In this document: piece after piece, positions 1 through 9,850 of the stretch
How the letters are laid out: each line of letters begins with the position of its first letter
Position numbering within the stretch: position 1 is the first letter of the stretch
Assembly (NCBI GenBank): GCA_022783665.1
Contig: JALFZJ010000062.1
Span: 1-64,000 of the forward strand
Length of the DNA: 64,000 nucleotides
Direction: 5' to 3'
Source of the DNA: Arcanobacterium sp.
Lineage (GTDB): Bacteria; Actinomycetota; Actinomycetes; Actinomycetales; Actinomycetaceae
Notes under the pieces: model-generated
Told to the model about the DNA's origin: nothing
Seen by the model: only the letters and a program-made list of their open reading frames with translations
The model's database searches: none
Translations under genes and position numbers: made by a program

Positions 1-1089
1 AATTACGGCAAAACGCTCGAAGGTGACCTCACTCGGCGCGACTTCACTGTGAACGCAATGGCCGTGCGTCTGCCCGAACTCACATTGGTAGATCCGTGCG
101 GTGGGCTTGAAGATCTCTTAATCGGAGAACTCAACACGCCCGCACCGGCTACCCAATCATTCGACGATGATCCTCTACGAATCATGCGCGCTGCCCGTTT
201 CGCCTCACAGCTCGGCTTTACCGTATCCGAAGCGGTAATGAACGCAATGGAGCTAATGGCGAAGCGGCTCGAAATCGTATCGGCAGAACGCATCCAAGCC
301 GAACTCCAACGCCTCATCATCGGAGACGATCCGCGAAAAGGGCTCGAACTGATGGTACATACTGGCGTAGCAGACGTCGTCTTGCCCGAACTTTCAGCTC
401 TACAGGGCGCTACCGACGAGCATAACCGCCATAAAGACGTATATGAACACACGCTCACAGTGCTCGATCAGGCCATTGCTTTAGAGACGGACGCCGACGG
501 CCCAGTGCCTCGCCCTGATTTCGTATTGCGGTTCGCAGCTCTGATGCACGACGTAGGCAAACCAGCAACGCGCAAATTTGAATCCGACGGCACAGTGTCG
601 TTTCACAACCACGATCTTGTGGGGGCAAGGCTTACGCGCACGCGGATGCGAGCGCTCCGTTTCGATAAGCACACCACGAAAGACGTCTCTCGCCTCGTGG
701 GTATGCATTTGAGATTCCATGGATATGGGGAACAAGAATGGACTGACTCTGCCGTGCGCAGATATGTAGCAGACGCTGGCCAGCTCTATGAGCGCTTGAA
801 CCGCCTCACCCGTGCCGATTCCACTACGAAGAACAAGCGCAAGGCACGCTGGTTGCAAGCAGCTGTAGATGATCTTGAACGCCGCGTCATCGAACTGAAG
901 AAGCAAGAAGAAATCGATGCTATTCGCCCAGATCTTGACGGCAAGCAGATCATGGATATTCTCGGGCTTCAACCGGGGCGAGAAGTAGGCGAGGCACGCA
1001 AATACATGCTCGCGCTCCGTATAGAAGAAGGTGAGCTTGGCGAAGACGAGGCCACACGGCGTCTTATCGAGTGGTGGCAGAACCGCTAG
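1..1089 (+). CDS. cca: CCA-adding tRNA nucleotidyltransferase, C-terminal part
   Basis: The enzyme adds or repairs the 3' CCA of tRNAs. The frame is open from the first base of the window, so the 5' end lies outside. The first residues read EGDLTRRDFTVNAMA, the signature of the class II nucleotidyltransferase head domain, followed by the RNA/SrmB-binding segment (DDPLRIMRAARFASQLGF). A C-terminal HD domain with the motif ALMHDVGKPATR lies near codon 185. An HD domain after the CCA domain is usual for actinobacterial PcnA-type enzymes. An internal ATG at base 49 is not the true start because it falls inside the conserved motif. The next gene starts 55 bp downstream on the same strand. Confidence 0.95.
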   Translation, partial: NYGKTLEGDLTRRDFTVNAMAVRLPELTLVDPCGGLEDLLIGELNTPAPATQSFDDDPLRIMRAARFASQLGFTVSEAVMNAMELMAKRLEIVSAERIQAELQRLIIGDDPRKGLELMVHTGVADVVLPELSALQGATDEHNRHKDVYEHTLTVLDQAIALETDADGPVPRPDFVLRFAALMHDVGKPATRKFESDGTVSFHNHDLVGARLTRTRMRALRFDKHTTKDVSRLVGMHLRFHGYGEQEWTDSAVRRYVADAGQLYERLNRLTRADSTTKNKRKARWLQAAVDDLERRVIELKKQEEIDAIRPDLDGKQIMDILGLQPGREVGEARKYMLALRIEEGELGEDEATRRLIEWWQNR

Positions 1090-1144
1090 AATGTGAAAGA
1101 ACGCGGAGAATGGCACACAGAGGGGAATAAAGAGAGGTGAACGC

Positions 1145-2434
1145 ATGGTGATTGACGCTGCTCAACGCTCTAAAGGCGCACAGCTTCTCCTCAACCTTGC
1201 CCTCCTTGGTGCATTTCTTGCTGGCATCTTCTATATCCGCGATATTTTCGCCCCTGTGTTCCTTGCTATCACACTTGTGTTGGCGTTTCGCCCGATTGGG
1301 CGATTCCTCATGCGGCATCGCGTGCCAGCCTGGATAGCTGCAACCGTAACGTTTACCGTGTTGATTGTGGCTTTCGTTGGAGCCGTGACGATTATCGTAT
1401 GGTCGCTCACTCCGGTGCCTCAAACGCTTGTGCACTATTCAGGTAGCTTCCAAGAGCTTATTAACTCAACGACTTCCTTCCTTGCGCAATACCGTATCAC
1501 CGCCAACGATCTGACGAATATGCTTCGCGGCCTGAACTACAATTCGCTGATCGCATGGGCGTGGGGATTTGTAGACAGCTTACGATCAATCGGTGGCCTG
1601 ATCGCTGTAGCAGTAATCGCGCTGTTCTTTATCACGCTCGATACCACCACTATGGATGCCCGCTCGAAGATTATGCAAAAGAAGGAATCCGGCTTCCTTG
1701 AGGCACTCTCCGGATTCGAGCGCCGCACCCGCCACTACTGGATGATTTCTACCGTATTCGGTCTGATCGTCGCAGTGTTTGACGTTATCGCCTTACAGTT
1801 TCTTGGCGTGCCGCTTGTGTGGACGTGGGGTGTATGGGCCTTCGTCACAAACTACATCCCCAATATCGGCTTCATCATTGGCGTTGTGCCGCCGATGCTT
1901 ATGGCTCTACTCGATCAGGGATGGCCCGCACTGATATGGGTGGGCGTGGTGTATTCAGTAATCAACGTTGTGATACAGACCTTCATTCAGCCTAAGTTTA
2001 CGGGCGATGTGGTAGGCCTTTCGCCTACGATCACATTTTTTTCGCTGATCTTGTGGACGGCGATTGTGGGGCTTCTCGGCTCGATCCTTGCAGTGCCGTT
2101 GACGCTATTCTTCAAAGCGATTTTTATTGACGCCGATCCGCGCACAAGGTGGCTCGACGTCTTCTTCGTCTCTGAAAAAGATGCCGCGAAACGTGACGCT
2201 GACGGGTGGTATGACGTAGAAAAACCCGTTGCCTTCGGGCATGTGGAGTTTGACAATCCCTTATCGAGCCTCTCAAATCTCTCTGTACGTTCGCTGCCAG
2301 CTCAGCCTGATCGTAAACTGAAGACGATCACGAAACTGATACCGAGCGCCGTTAGAAGCGCCAACAGGCGCCGTTTTAAGCATATTAATAAACGATCAGT
2401 TCCCGAAGAATCTACGGGCACATCCGATTCCTAA
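1145..2434 (+). CDS. AI-2E family transporter (PerM-like membrane protein)
   Basis: A 429-aa polytopic membrane protein of the AI-2E/PerM family. Hydrophobic segments at about residues 12-30, 32-50, 57-83, 150-165 and 200-330, with the family-typical stretch VTNYIPNIGFIIGVVPPML around residue 235, support the call. Family members are proposed exporters or Na+/H+ antiporters, so the substrate cannot be read from sequence. A hydrophilic C-terminal tail of roughly 95 residues ends in a basic Ser-rich region. The ATG is preceded by the purine-rich site AGAGAGGTGA. It ends 8 bp before the penicillin-binding protein gene, so the two are probably co-transcribed. Confidence 0.88.
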   Translation: MVIDAAQRSKGAQLLLNLALLGAFLAGIFYIRDIFAPVFLAITLVLAFRPIGRFLMRHRVPAWIAATVTFTVLIVAFVGAVTIIVWSLTPVPQTLVHYSGSFQELINSTTSFLAQYRITANDLTNMLRGLNYNSLIAWAWGFVDSLRSIGGLIAVAVIALFFITLDTTTMDARSKIMQKKESGFLEALSGFERRTRHYWMISTVFGLIVAVFDVIALQFLGVPLVWTWGVWAFVTNYIPNIGFIIGVVPPMLMALLDQGWPALIWVGVVYSVINVVIQTFIQPKFTGDVVGLSPTITFFSLILWTAIVGLLGSILAVPLTLFFKAIFIDADPRTRWLDVFFVSEKDAAKRDADGWYDVEKPVAFGHVEFDNPLSSLSNLSVRSLPAQPDRKLKTITKLIPSAVRSANRRRFKHINKRSVPEESTGTSDS

Positions 2435-2442
2435 GGTGATTC

Positions 2443-4590
2443 ATGGCTAAGAGTTCAACGAAGAAGACCCGCAATAAGCCGGTGAAAAAACGCGGATGGA
2501 ATTATCCGCGTGCAGGCCTTGGGCCAATCCACCGCTGGATTCCAAGCTGGCGGTTCGTGCTCGGCACATTTATTACGATTATCGCCCTCGCAATGGGCGC
2601 ACTGTTTGGCCTGTATGTGAATACGAAGATTCCAGCGCCAGACGATTTCGCGCTCGCGCAAACCTCAACAGTGTATTACTCCGATGCGCAGACGCAAATG
2701 GGCACCCTCCAGGAAGTGAATCGCAACGCCGTAGAACTCGACGCGATTTCGCTCGACGTGCAGCACGCCGTCATCTCATCGGAAGATCGTACCTTTTACG
2801 AAAACAACGGTGTAGACCTCAAAGGCATTGCACGGGCTTTCGCCAATAACGTGACGGGTGGATCCACCCAGGGCGGATCCACTCTTACGCAACAGTATGT
2901 AGAGCGTTATTATCTTGGCGGTGCGACGACACTCCCAGGCAAAGTGCGTGAAGCGATTCTTGCTGTGAAGATCGATAAAGAGCAGACGAAAGACGAGATC
3001 CTCACCAACTATCTCAATACGATCTATTTCGGGCGCGGCGCATACGGGATAGAAGCGGCAGCCAAAGCGTATTTTGGGGTGTCTGCAGCAGAGCTGGATC
3101 TTTCCCAGTCTGCCTTGCTTGCCGGAATCATTCCGGCTCCTTCGGCTTGGGATCCCGCGGTAGATTCTGACCGCGCCCAGCAACGCTTTGATCGCGTACT
3201 GAAACTTATGCAAGACGACGGTTGGATTGACGCTGAAGCTGCGCAGGCGGCCGTCATGCCACAAACTCTTGATCCCTCGCAGCAGAGCAACAATTTCCAA
3301 GGAACTACCGGATACATCCTCCAAGCCGTGTACGACGAGCTTGCTGGAGCAGGCTTTGATAAGGCACGCGTAGATCAAGGTGGCTACGAGATTGTGACGA
3401 CAATCGATCAAAAGATGCAGGCTGATGCCGAGCAAGCTATAGCCAATCTGCCTGATTCTCGGCCATCGAATAACTATGTGGGCTTGTATTCAATGAATCC
3501 TACGAACGGTGAAGTGTATGCAATGTACGGCGGGGCGGACTATCAACAACGCCAACGCAATGCTGCTACACAAGATCGTGCTCAGGCAGGATCAACGTTT
3601 AAGATGTTTGGTTTTGCTGCTGCGTTGGAGCAAGGAATCCCGATCAACGCCACCTTCGATGGGCGCGCAGACGTGTGGCTGCCTGCTACTCAAACACGCG
3701 TAACCAACTCTGGCAACGTGAACTACGGAATTGTAGACATGGTGCAAATGGTAGAAAACTCGGTAAACACCGCATTCGTCTATATGAATGAGCAGGTGGG
3801 GCCAGCCAATACGCGTGCCATGGCGGAGAAATTTGGATTAGCGCCAGATACTCCCGGTTTAGACGACGGGCCACTCAATATCCTTGGTTCCACATCAGTG
3901 ACGGCGAAAGAGATGGCGCGCGCATATAGCGTGTATGCGAATAAAGGAAAACTGCCGGTGGCACATATCGTACGTGAAGTGCGCGATCGTGAAGGCAATG
4001 TGGTGTTCCAAGGCGATACCACGACTGAGCAGGTGATCTCGGAAGACACTGCAGCTCTTGGCACCTATGCGATGACGAAAGTGATCGAATCTGGCTCAGG
4101 TACAGGAGCAGATATTGGACGGCCTGCGGCTGGTAAAACGGGCACTTCAACCGGACCCGTATCAGCGTGGTTCGTAGGCTTTACCCCGCAGGTTGTAACT
4201 GCTGTAGACATGTACCAAATCGGCGAAGGTGGCGCTGAGGATGTGCTCACCGGATTTGGTGGGCTCGACGTGATCTATGGTGGTGATTTCCCGGCCACGA
4301 TATGGCGTGACTATATGGAGCTCGCCGTAGCCGGTATGGATGCGCAGGAGTTCCCCAGTGTGGATCGTCTGCTCGCTGAGTTGCGTCAAGACCGCACAAA
4401 CCGGATGCCGCGCGAATCCGAACGTGAAGAAACGCCCGAGCCTGAGGAGCCAGCACCGGTTGAGGAGCCGACGGATGGCGGAGATACCGTGGCTCCTGAA
4501 AATCCCGAGCAAACCCCACCTGATGGAGAAGCTCCGCCCGCGCAAGCTCCACCAGCAGAAGGTGGGGCACCGAGTGAGCTCCAAGGGTGA
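2443..4590 (+). CDS. Class A penicillin-binding protein (transglycosylase/transpeptidase)
   Basis: Bifunctional peptidoglycan synthase of 715 aa, anchored by one N-terminal membrane segment (about residues 35-60) after a Lys/Arg-rich cytoplasmic tail. The GT51 glycosyltransferase domain shows SSEDRTFYENNGVDLKGIAR (catalytic Glu) and QGGSTLTQQYVERYYLG. The transpeptidase domain has the active-site tetrad STFK (in AGSTFKMFG), SVN (ENSVNTAF) and KTGTST. A Pro/Glu-rich C-terminal extension of about 65 residues, common in actinobacterial PonA proteins, ends the protein. It starts 8 bp after the AI-2E gene. Position just upstream of rpsF matches ponA1 in mycobacteria, so this is likely the PonA orthologue. 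Confidence 0.95.
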   Translation: MAKSSTKKTRNKPVKKRGWNYPRAGLGPIHRWIPSWRFVLGTFITIIALAMGALFGLYVNTKIPAPDDFALAQTSTVYYSDAQTQMGTLQEVNRNAVELDAISLDVQHAVISSEDRTFYENNGVDLKGIARAFANNVTGGSTQGGSTLTQQYVERYYLGGATTLPGKVREAILAVKIDKEQTKDEILTNYLNTIYFGRGAYGIEAAAKAYFGVSAAELDLSQSALLAGIIPAPSAWDPAVDSDRAQQRFDRVLKLMQDDGWIDAEAAQAAVMPQTLDPSQQSNNFQGTTGYILQAVYDELAGAGFDKARVDQGGYEIVTTIDQKMQADAEQAIANLPDSRPSNNYVGLYSMNPTNGEVYAMYGGADYQQRQRNAATQDRAQAGSTFKMFGFAAALEQGIPINATFDGRADVWLPATQTRVTNSGNVNYGIVDMVQMVENSVNTAFVYMNEQVGPANTRAMAEKFGLAPDTPGLDDGPLNILGSTSVTAKEMARAYSVYANKGKLPVAHIVREVRDREGNVVFQGDTTTEQVISEDTAALGTYAMTKVIESGSGTGADIGRPAAGKTGTSTGPVSAWFVGFTPQVVTAVDMYQIGEGGAEDVLTGFGGLDVIYGGDFPATIWRDYMELAVAGMDAQEFPSVDRLLAELRQDRTNRMPRESEREETPEPEEPAPVEEPTDGGDTVAPENPEQTPPDGEAPPAQAPPAEGGAPSELQG

Positions 4591-4777
4591 GGCTGTATGT
4601 TGGGGTGACGCTGTTATTGTGCGTGGTTGTGAAGAATCACGCACGCGGCACGGCTCGAAATGCGGTAGTATGAATCTTTGTGTGTAGCGTGCCAACCTAA
4701 GCGCTGCGCGCACCTGTAGCATAACCCTCCTGTCACGGACGGACCGTGACCGTAAAGACCAAAGGAGGTGGGTATAT
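4591..4777 (+). promoter_or_regulatory. Leader region of the rpsF operon with a short hairpin
   Basis: No gene fits this 187-bp gap. A possible -10 box (TAGTAT, 4666-4671) has no clear -35 partner. A 6-bp inverted repeat TCACGG/CCGTGA (4733-4738 and 4744-4749, loop ACGGA) sits just upstream of a very strong ribosome binding site (AAAGGAGGTG, from about 4761). Ribosomal-protein operons starting with rpsF are often autoregulated by an S6:S18-binding leader. The position and a GGACCG element would suit such a site, but that role is inference. Confidence 0.4.
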
Positions 4778-5083
4778 ATGCGTCAGTATGAAATGATGAT
4801 CATCCTCGATACCGAGGTTGACGAACGCAATCTGCAGCCAATTCTGGAGAAGATGCTCGCTGTTGTACCTAACGAGGGCGGCACTCTTGACAAAGTGGAT
4901 ATCATGGGCAGGCGCCGTCTTGCTTACGATATCAAGAAGCGTTCCGAAGGCATCTACGTAGTTGTGTACATGACGGCCGAGCCGGCAACTGCACAAGAAC
5001 TCGATCGCTTGTTGAACCTCAATGAATCCGTTCTTCGCACCAAGCTGCTCCGCTACGAGCCAGCTCCGGTTGAGGAAGACTAA
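4778..5083 (+). CDS. rpsF: 30S ribosomal protein S6
   Basis: Ribosomal protein S6 (101 aa), which pairs with S18 on the platform of the small subunit. The sequence starts [17 protein letters not shown] and contains [20 protein letters not shown], the family signature, at normal length. The start follows the strong Shine-Dalgarno sequence AAAGGAGGTG. It heads a four-gene operon with ssb, rpsR and rplI, the usual actinobacterial order, and the next gene starts 20 bp after its stop. Confidence 0.98.
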   Translation: MRQYEMMIILDTEVDERNLQPILEKMLAVVPNEGGTLDKVDIMGRRRLAYDIKKRSEGIYVVVYMTAEPATAQELDRLLNLNESVLRTKLLRYEPAPVEED

Positions 5084-5103
5084 GAGCTAGCGAGGGAGTA
5101 ACT

Positions 5104-5622
5104 ATGGCAGGCGAACCCATTATCACTGTGGTAGGCAACCTGACTGCTGATCCAGACCTACGCTATGTAGGATCTGGTACTCCGGTGGCATCCTTCACGG
5201 TGGCTTCCACCCCACGCACACTGAACCGTTCAACAGGCCAGTGGGAAGACGGCGAAGCGATGTTTATTCGCTGCTCCGTATGGCGTGAATACGCTGAAAA
5301 TGTGACGGAATCACTGTCGAAAGGGATGCGCGTAGTTGTAACTGGCAAGCTCCAGATCCGCAGCTACCAGCGCAATGATGGCTCGCAGGGCACCTCCGTG
5401 GAGATGCAGGTGGACGAAGTTGGCCCTTCGCTCCGCTACGCAACTGCAAAAGTAACTCGCGTTACTGGCGGTGGAAATGGTGGCTCCCAAGGAGGCTACA
5501 ACCAGGGCGGATACGCCCAAGGTGGTGCTTCCTACAATGCTCCAGCCGGTGGATCAGCCCAAGATATGTGGGCACAACCGCAAGGGCATTCAGCTTTTGA
5601 CGACGGTAATCCACCGTTCTGA
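5104..5622 (+). CDS. ssb: Single-stranded DNA-binding protein
   Basis: SSB (172 aa) protects single-stranded DNA in replication, repair and recombination. The N-terminal OB fold runs to about residue 110 ([30 protein letters not shown]). The C-terminal half is a Gly/Gln/Tyr-rich flexible linker, and the protein ends in DDGNPPF, an acidic tip that binds partner proteins. The ATG follows GAGGGAGTA. Its place between rpsF and rpsR is the standard bacterial arrangement. Confidence 0.98.
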   Translation: MAGEPIITVVGNLTADPDLRYVGSGTPVASFTVASTPRTLNRSTGQWEDGEAMFIRCSVWREYAENVTESLSKGMRVVVTGKLQIRSYQRNDGSQGTSVEMQVDEVGPSLRYATAKVTRVTGGGNGGSQGGYNQGGYAQGGASYNAPAGGSAQDMWAQPQGHSAFDDGNPPF

Positions 5623-5658
5623 GATTCATAAAACGTATTTGTTTGAAAGAGGATTCAC

Positions 5659-5895
5659 ATGGCAAAGCCAGTATTGCGTAAGCCAAAGAAGAAGGCCAAC
5701 CCGCTGAAGTCGGCCCGAGTCGAGAACATCGACTACAAAGATACAGCAACCCTTCGCAAGTTCATTTCTGACCGTGGCAAGATCCGTGCTCGCCGCGTAA
5801 CGGGTGTATCCGTTCAGGAGCAGCGTGCAATCGCGCGCGCCGTGAAGAACGCCCGCGAAATGGCTCTGCTTCCGTACACGAGCTCAACACGCTGA
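5659..5895 (+). CDS. rpsR: 30S ribosomal protein S18
   Basis: Ribosomal protein S18, 78 aa, partner of S6 on the 30S platform. Motifs [20 protein letters not shown] and [20 protein letters not shown] are diagnostic. The N-terminal stretch [11 protein letters not shown] lacks the Cys zinc ligands seen in some S18 paralogues, so this is the zinc-independent form. It lies 36 bp after ssb and 16 bp before rplI. Confidence 0.97.
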   Translation: MAKPVLRKPKKKANPLKSARVENIDYKDTATLRKFISDRGKIRARRVTGVSVQEQRAIARAVKNAREMALLPYTSSTR

Positions 5896-5911
5896 TTGGA
5901 GGGGCCCTACT

Positions 5912-6361
5912 ATGAAGATTATCCTCACACACGAGGTTGCAAACCTCGGTTCAGCAGGTGATGTTGTAACCGTAAAAGACGGCTATGCTCGCAACTATCT
6001 AGTGCCACGTGGTTATGCCACCGTGTGGACTAAGGGTGCACAGAAGCAGATCGATCAGATCGCCGAATCGCGCCGCAAGCGTGCCACCGAAGATATTGAG
6101 GCTGCACGCGAAACCCGCGAAGCACTCGAGGCTGCACAGATCGTTGTAGCTAAGAAGGCTGGTGCTAATGGCCGCTTGTTCGGCGCTGTTACCAGCGCCG
6201 ATGTGGCTGCTGCTGCATCAGAGGTTACCGGCAAGGCGATTGACCGCCGCTCCGTTAATCTCGCAACCACCATTAAATCGATCGGTTCCTACACCGGTGT
6301 AGTGAAGTTGCACGATGATATCGTGGCCAACATCAAAGTGGAGGTTGTGGAAGCAAAATAG
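5912..6361 (+). CDS. rplI: 50S ribosomal protein L9
   Basis: Ribosomal protein L9, 149 aa, a two-domain dumbbell that binds 23S rRNA near L1. The N-domain signature is MKIILTHEVANLGSAGDVV followed by VKDGYARNYLVPRGYA. A long charged connecting helix (residues 45-80) leads to a C-domain with NGRLFGAVTSADVA. A GGAGGGGCC element precedes the ATG. It is the last gene of the rpsF operon and is followed by a strong hairpin. Confidence 0.98.
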   Translation: MKIILTHEVANLGSAGDVVTVKDGYARNYLVPRGYATVWTKGAQKQIDQIAESRRKRATEDIEAARETREALEAAQIVVAKKAGANGRLFGAVTSADVAAAASEVTGKAIDRRSVNLATTIKSIGSYTGVVKLHDDIVANIKVEVVEAK

Positions 6362-6380
6362 GCTTCTTCAGTTGATGAGG

Positions 6381-6421
6381 GCGGGGGCGCGTATGCTTGT
6401 GGGCACGCGCCCCCGCTTTCC
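6381..6421 (+). terminator. Intrinsic terminator of the rpsF-rplI operon
   Basis: A 12-bp perfect GC-rich stem (GCGGGGGCGCGT, 6381-6392, pairing with ACGCGCCCCCGC, 6405-6416) is followed by TTTCCT, 20 bp after the rplI stop. Confidence 0.9.
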
Positions 6422-6596
6422 TATGCTCTGTATTTCGTAGGTACTTCATCCTATGAGTAGTGCCGAAACGGCGCATTTCGTTGTAGAACGATGGTGATTT
6501 CTCCAACGCCACAGACTTTGGGCTTTCCTGAGCCGTCAGATTGTGTGAAACAATGGCAAACGTCGTCAGCGAGAGCGTCTATATAAAGGAGTCACC

Positions 6597-8195
6597 GTGG
6601 AAACAGCATTCCAATACCTGGCTAGCCAGCCGGTTCTGGTGCTATTCGGTCTGATCGGTATAGGAATGTACATCGGCCACTTCCGAATCAAAGGAATTGG
6701 TTTAGGCGCCGCGGCTGTACTTTTTCTCGCTATTGGCATTTCGGCATGGGGCACTGCCGAGGGCGTTAACATGGTGGAACACTTCCCCCAAGAATTTGGC
6801 ATCCTTGGTCTAGCACTCTTTGCTTTTGCCATCGGTATCAACTCAGGCAATAGCTTCTTCTCATCCCTCAAGCAGTCTTTGGGCATTATGATGATGACGC
6901 TCGTCGTGCTTATCGCAGGCGGCGTTGTGGCCTACCTTCTTGGCTCAGCGGTTGGCATGGATTCGGCGATGATTGGCGGTACCTTTGCCGGTGCGCTAAC
7001 GAATACGCCGGCACTCGCAGCGGCGGGTGCGTCGTCTGGAGATACACAGTCTGCCACTGTGGCGTACTCGATCGCCTACCTGTTTGGCGTATTCGGAATG
7101 TTGATCATGGCGACGTTCGCGCTCCATTACGGCAAATACGATACCGATCGGCCCGTGACTCTGATTTCACGTACGATTCGTGTTGAGCGTGAGGATCTTC
7201 CATCCGTGCGTGATATCCGTGCACATGTGCACGGCAACGTGCGCTTCTCTCGCCTGAAGGAACAAGAAGACGGCCCTACGATTTATCCCACGGCTGATAC
7301 GAAGCTTACCAAGGGAGCGCTCGTTACGATCGTCGGCCCGCAAAACGTGGTGCTAGAGGTGATCTCCGAGCTCGGCCACAACTCATCCATCGCTCTGGAC
7401 GCGGATCGATCCGACTGGGATTACCGCCGTATCACCATTTCGGATCCCAAGCTTGCCGGAAGGACTGTTGGTGAACTAGCTCTTGATGAGCGTTTCCAGG
7501 CTACGCTTTCACGTATACGCCGAGGCGATACCGATATGCTTGCCCATGCGGATTTTGTGCTTCAGCTCGGCGACCGCGTGCGCGTCGTTGCCCCCACGAA
7601 GAACATGGATAAGATCTCGAAATACTTTGGCGATTCTTCTACTGGGTTGACGTCGATCAATCCCGTCGCTTTGGGTTTGGGCATGGTGCTTGGCCTGCTG
7701 ATTGGCGAGTTTCCCATTTTGACTCCTTCAGGAGAGTATTTCACCATCGGTTCGGCTGCGGGTACCCTCGCCGTCGGCTTGGTGTTCGGCAAGATTGGCC
7801 GTATTGGCCCGTTCCCTACCGCCTTGCCATATACCGCTTGCCAGGTGCTTTCCGAGTTCGGTCTTCTTGTGTTCTTGGCTCAGGCGGGATATAACGCTGG
7901 TGGCCAGATCGCTAAGGCATTCACCTCTGGTGTATGGCTCAGCATTTTGCTTGTGGGTATGGCTGTAACCCTCACCGTGGGCGCTGGCTTGTATTTTGTA
8001 ATGCGCTATTGGTTCAAGATGGGCGGTACTCGCCTTTCTGGTTTGCTGGCCGGTGCGCAAACTCAGCCTGCGGTTCTTGCTTATGCCAACAACCGTACGA
8101 ATTTCGATCCGCGCGTAGCGATCGGTTATTCCTTGGTGTATCCAGCGGCTATGGTTGGAAAGATCTTGATAGCCCAGGTGATTGGCGGCCTCTAA
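6597..8195 (+). CDS. AspT/YidE/YbjL-type transporter with two RCK_C domains
   Basis: A 532-aa membrane protein of the aspartate:alanine exchanger (AAEx) family. It has an N-terminal membrane block (about residues 10-180), a cytosolic centre with two TrkA-C/RCK_C-like domains (about 195-285 and 290-365; VTIVGPQNVVLEVI and RVRVVAPTKNMDKISKYFGD) and a second membrane block (about 370-530). The GTG start follows AAAGGAG. Members exchange carboxylates or amino acids (AspT) or are orphan transporters, and the substrate here is unknown. It stands alone, about 235 bp after rplI and separated from it by the terminator. Confidence 0.88.
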   Translation: METAFQYLASQPVLVLFGLIGIGMYIGHFRIKGIGLGAAAVLFLAIGISAWGTAEGVNMVEHFPQEFGILGLALFAFAIGINSGNSFFSSLKQSLGIMMMTLVVLIAGGVVAYLLGSAVGMDSAMIGGTFAGALTNTPALAAAGASSGDTQSATVAYSIAYLFGVFGMLIMATFALHYGKYDTDRPVTLISRTIRVEREDLPSVRDIRAHVHGNVRFSRLKEQEDGPTIYPTADTKLTKGALVTIVGPQNVVLEVISELGHNSSIALDADRSDWDYRRITISDPKLAGRTVGELALDERFQATLSRIRRGDTDMLAHADFVLQLGDRVRVVAPTKNMDKISKYFGDSSTGLTSINPVALGLGMVLGLLIGEFPILTPSGEYFTIGSAAGTLAVGLVFGKIGRIGPFPTALPYTACQVLSEFGLLVFLAQAGYNAGGQIAKAFTSGVWLSILLVGMAVTLTVGAGLYFVMRYWFKMGGTRLSGLLAGAQTQPAVLAYANNRTNFDPRVAIGYSLVYPAAMVGKILIAQVIGGL

Positions 8196-8380
8196 GCTGC
8201 CGCTCTAGCACATATCAGATCAGCGTCTGCGCTGATGAAGACCTAGCGGATTCGATTCTCGCCTTCTCGGGCTTGAGGTGCGGTCTTTGATTATCGCCGT
8301 GTGCTTGGCGCATGCTTCTTGAAGCTCGTGACGGCGAAAAGTGAGAAAACAGTAGTCTATTTTGTGTCGTGTGGTGCTTG

Positions 8381-9850
8381 ATGATGGCAATAGATAAAGA
8401 AACTTACACAGACAAGAGCGAAGAAAACATGGAGAAAGGCACCACGAAAACTGCCGTTCCTGCAGCCCAGGCAGCTGTAGAATCGAAAGCCGATACCCTC
8501 AATCCCCATGGCGCGGAGCACGAAGAGCTACGGCGTCTGCGTGACCGCCTCGCAGCACAGTCAGGCGTGGTCGCTCGCCTTGGGCGTACCTTGCTCGCCG
8601 CTGGCGCTAGCGCGTATCTCGTGAAGCTTTCGATGGCTCGCCTTGCCAATGCGATAGGTATTGAGGCACATCATTCGCAGGTGACGTTCTCGGAAATCGT
8701 CACATCTGCATACGCACACGGAACCTTCCGCACTGAATCTCACGAACAGCGCGTATTTGGCACGAACGCTGCCCGGCTTGACGACTTGCGTTACCTCGTC
8801 AGATCCCTCAAACCTGGCATGCTCGTGGAGGAGGTCGAACACAGACTCGACGAAATCGTGGCCAAACCAGCGCCATATCATGCCTTGGTGAACTGGCTAG
8901 CAGCGGGCGTGGCGTGCGCGGGATTCTGCTTCCTTAACCACGGAGGGCTCGTGGAATGCACGATGGTAGGCATTGCCGCGTTTTTCGGGCAAATGCTGCG
9001 CCGTGCCATGCTGCATCGCGGAGCAAACCATTTCGGCACATGGATGTTGTGCGGGCTTGTTTCTTCGCTGATCTACATGTTGGGCACGCAGGTGCTTTTC
9101 ATGAGCGGTGTGGTGTCGAGCATGCACCCGCAAGGTATTATTTCAGCGGTGCTGTATCTCGTGCCCGGTTTTCCATTGGTGACGGCGATTCTCGATTTGG
9201 TACGTATGGATTTCTCTGCCGGAATTTCGCGCATGACGTACGTACTATTGCTGTTGATTTCGGCCGGCACATCCGTATGGCTTCTTTCTACGTTCTTTCA
9301 GTGGCACATTGATCCGCCTACCACTTTCGCGGTCAGTGGTCTGGCTCTATACCCGATGCAGGCACTGTGTTCATTTGTAGCATCACTCGGATTTGCGATT
9401 CTGTTTTCCTGCCGCTTAGAGATAGCGCTCTGGGCGGCTTTGGTTGCATCAGTTGTGAATGTTGGCCGCTTGTTCTTTGTGGCTCAAGGTGTGATTCCCC
9501 AAGCCGCTGCAGGCTTAGCTGCCATTGCTATCGGTATTATCGCTCACTTTATTTCGGTGATCAGCAAATACAGATATTCGCGCACATCCCTCACGGTGCC
9601 GGCCGTGGTGATCATGATTCCGGGAGTACCGCTGTTCTCCGCTCTCACTCACCTTTCTGACGGCGAGATTGGCATGGCAGCCGAGCCGCTGACGCAGGTG
9701 TTCTTCGTGATTCTTGCAATCGGTGTAGGTTTAGCGATTTCGCGAATGCTCACCGATCCAGGGTGGCGTATCGATCGTGATACTGCGCGCCCAGGTCTGC
9801 TTGAAGAGACGGGCTGGGAAGGAAGTGGCCGCGAGTTCCAGATGCGGTAG
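8381..9850 (+). CDS. ThrE-family threonine/serine exporter
   Basis: A protein of about 489 aa with the ThrE layout: a soluble N-terminal part to about residue 165, then about ten hydrophobic segments covering the ThrE (DUF1212) and ThrE_2 (DUF3815) domains. The motif VLYLVPGFPLVTAILDLVRMDFSAG and, in the second half, TVPAVVIMIPGVPLFSAL are recognisable. Corynebacterium ThrE exports threonine and serine and has nearly the same length. The start is uncertain: ATG at 8381, 8384 or 8429, or an upstream GTG at 8369, none with a good ribosome site. A TAGTCT box about 25 bp upstream suggests a leaderless or short-leader transcript. Confidence 0.87.
   Translation: MMAIDKETYTDKSEENMEKGTTKTAVPAAQAAVESKADTLNPHGAEHEELRRLRDRLAAQSGVVARLGRTLLAAGASAYLVKLSMARLANAIGIEAHHSQVTFSEIVTSAYAHGTFRTESHEQRVFGTNAARLDDLRYLVRSLKPGMLVEEVEHRLDEIVAKPAPYHALVNWLAAGVACAGFCFLNHGGLVECTMVGIAAFFGQMLRRAMLHRGANHFGTWMLCGLVSSLIYMLGTQVLFMSGVVSSMHPQGIISAVLYLVPGFPLVTAILDLVRMDFSAGISRMTYVLLLLISAGTSVWLLSTFFQWHIDPPTTFAVSGLALYPMQALCSFVASLGFAILFSCRLEIALWAALVASVVNVGRLFFVAQGVIPQAAAGLAAIAIGIIAHFISVISKYRYSRTSLTVPAVVIMIPGVPLFSALTHLSDGEIGMAAEPLTQVFFVILAIGVGLAISRMLTDPGWRIDRDTARPGLLEETGWEGSGREFQMR

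Noticed and set aside
8219-8236. Hairpin ATCAGCG/CGCTGAT after the AspT-type gene
   Set aside because: Only a 7-bp stem without a T-run, too weak to call as a terminator.
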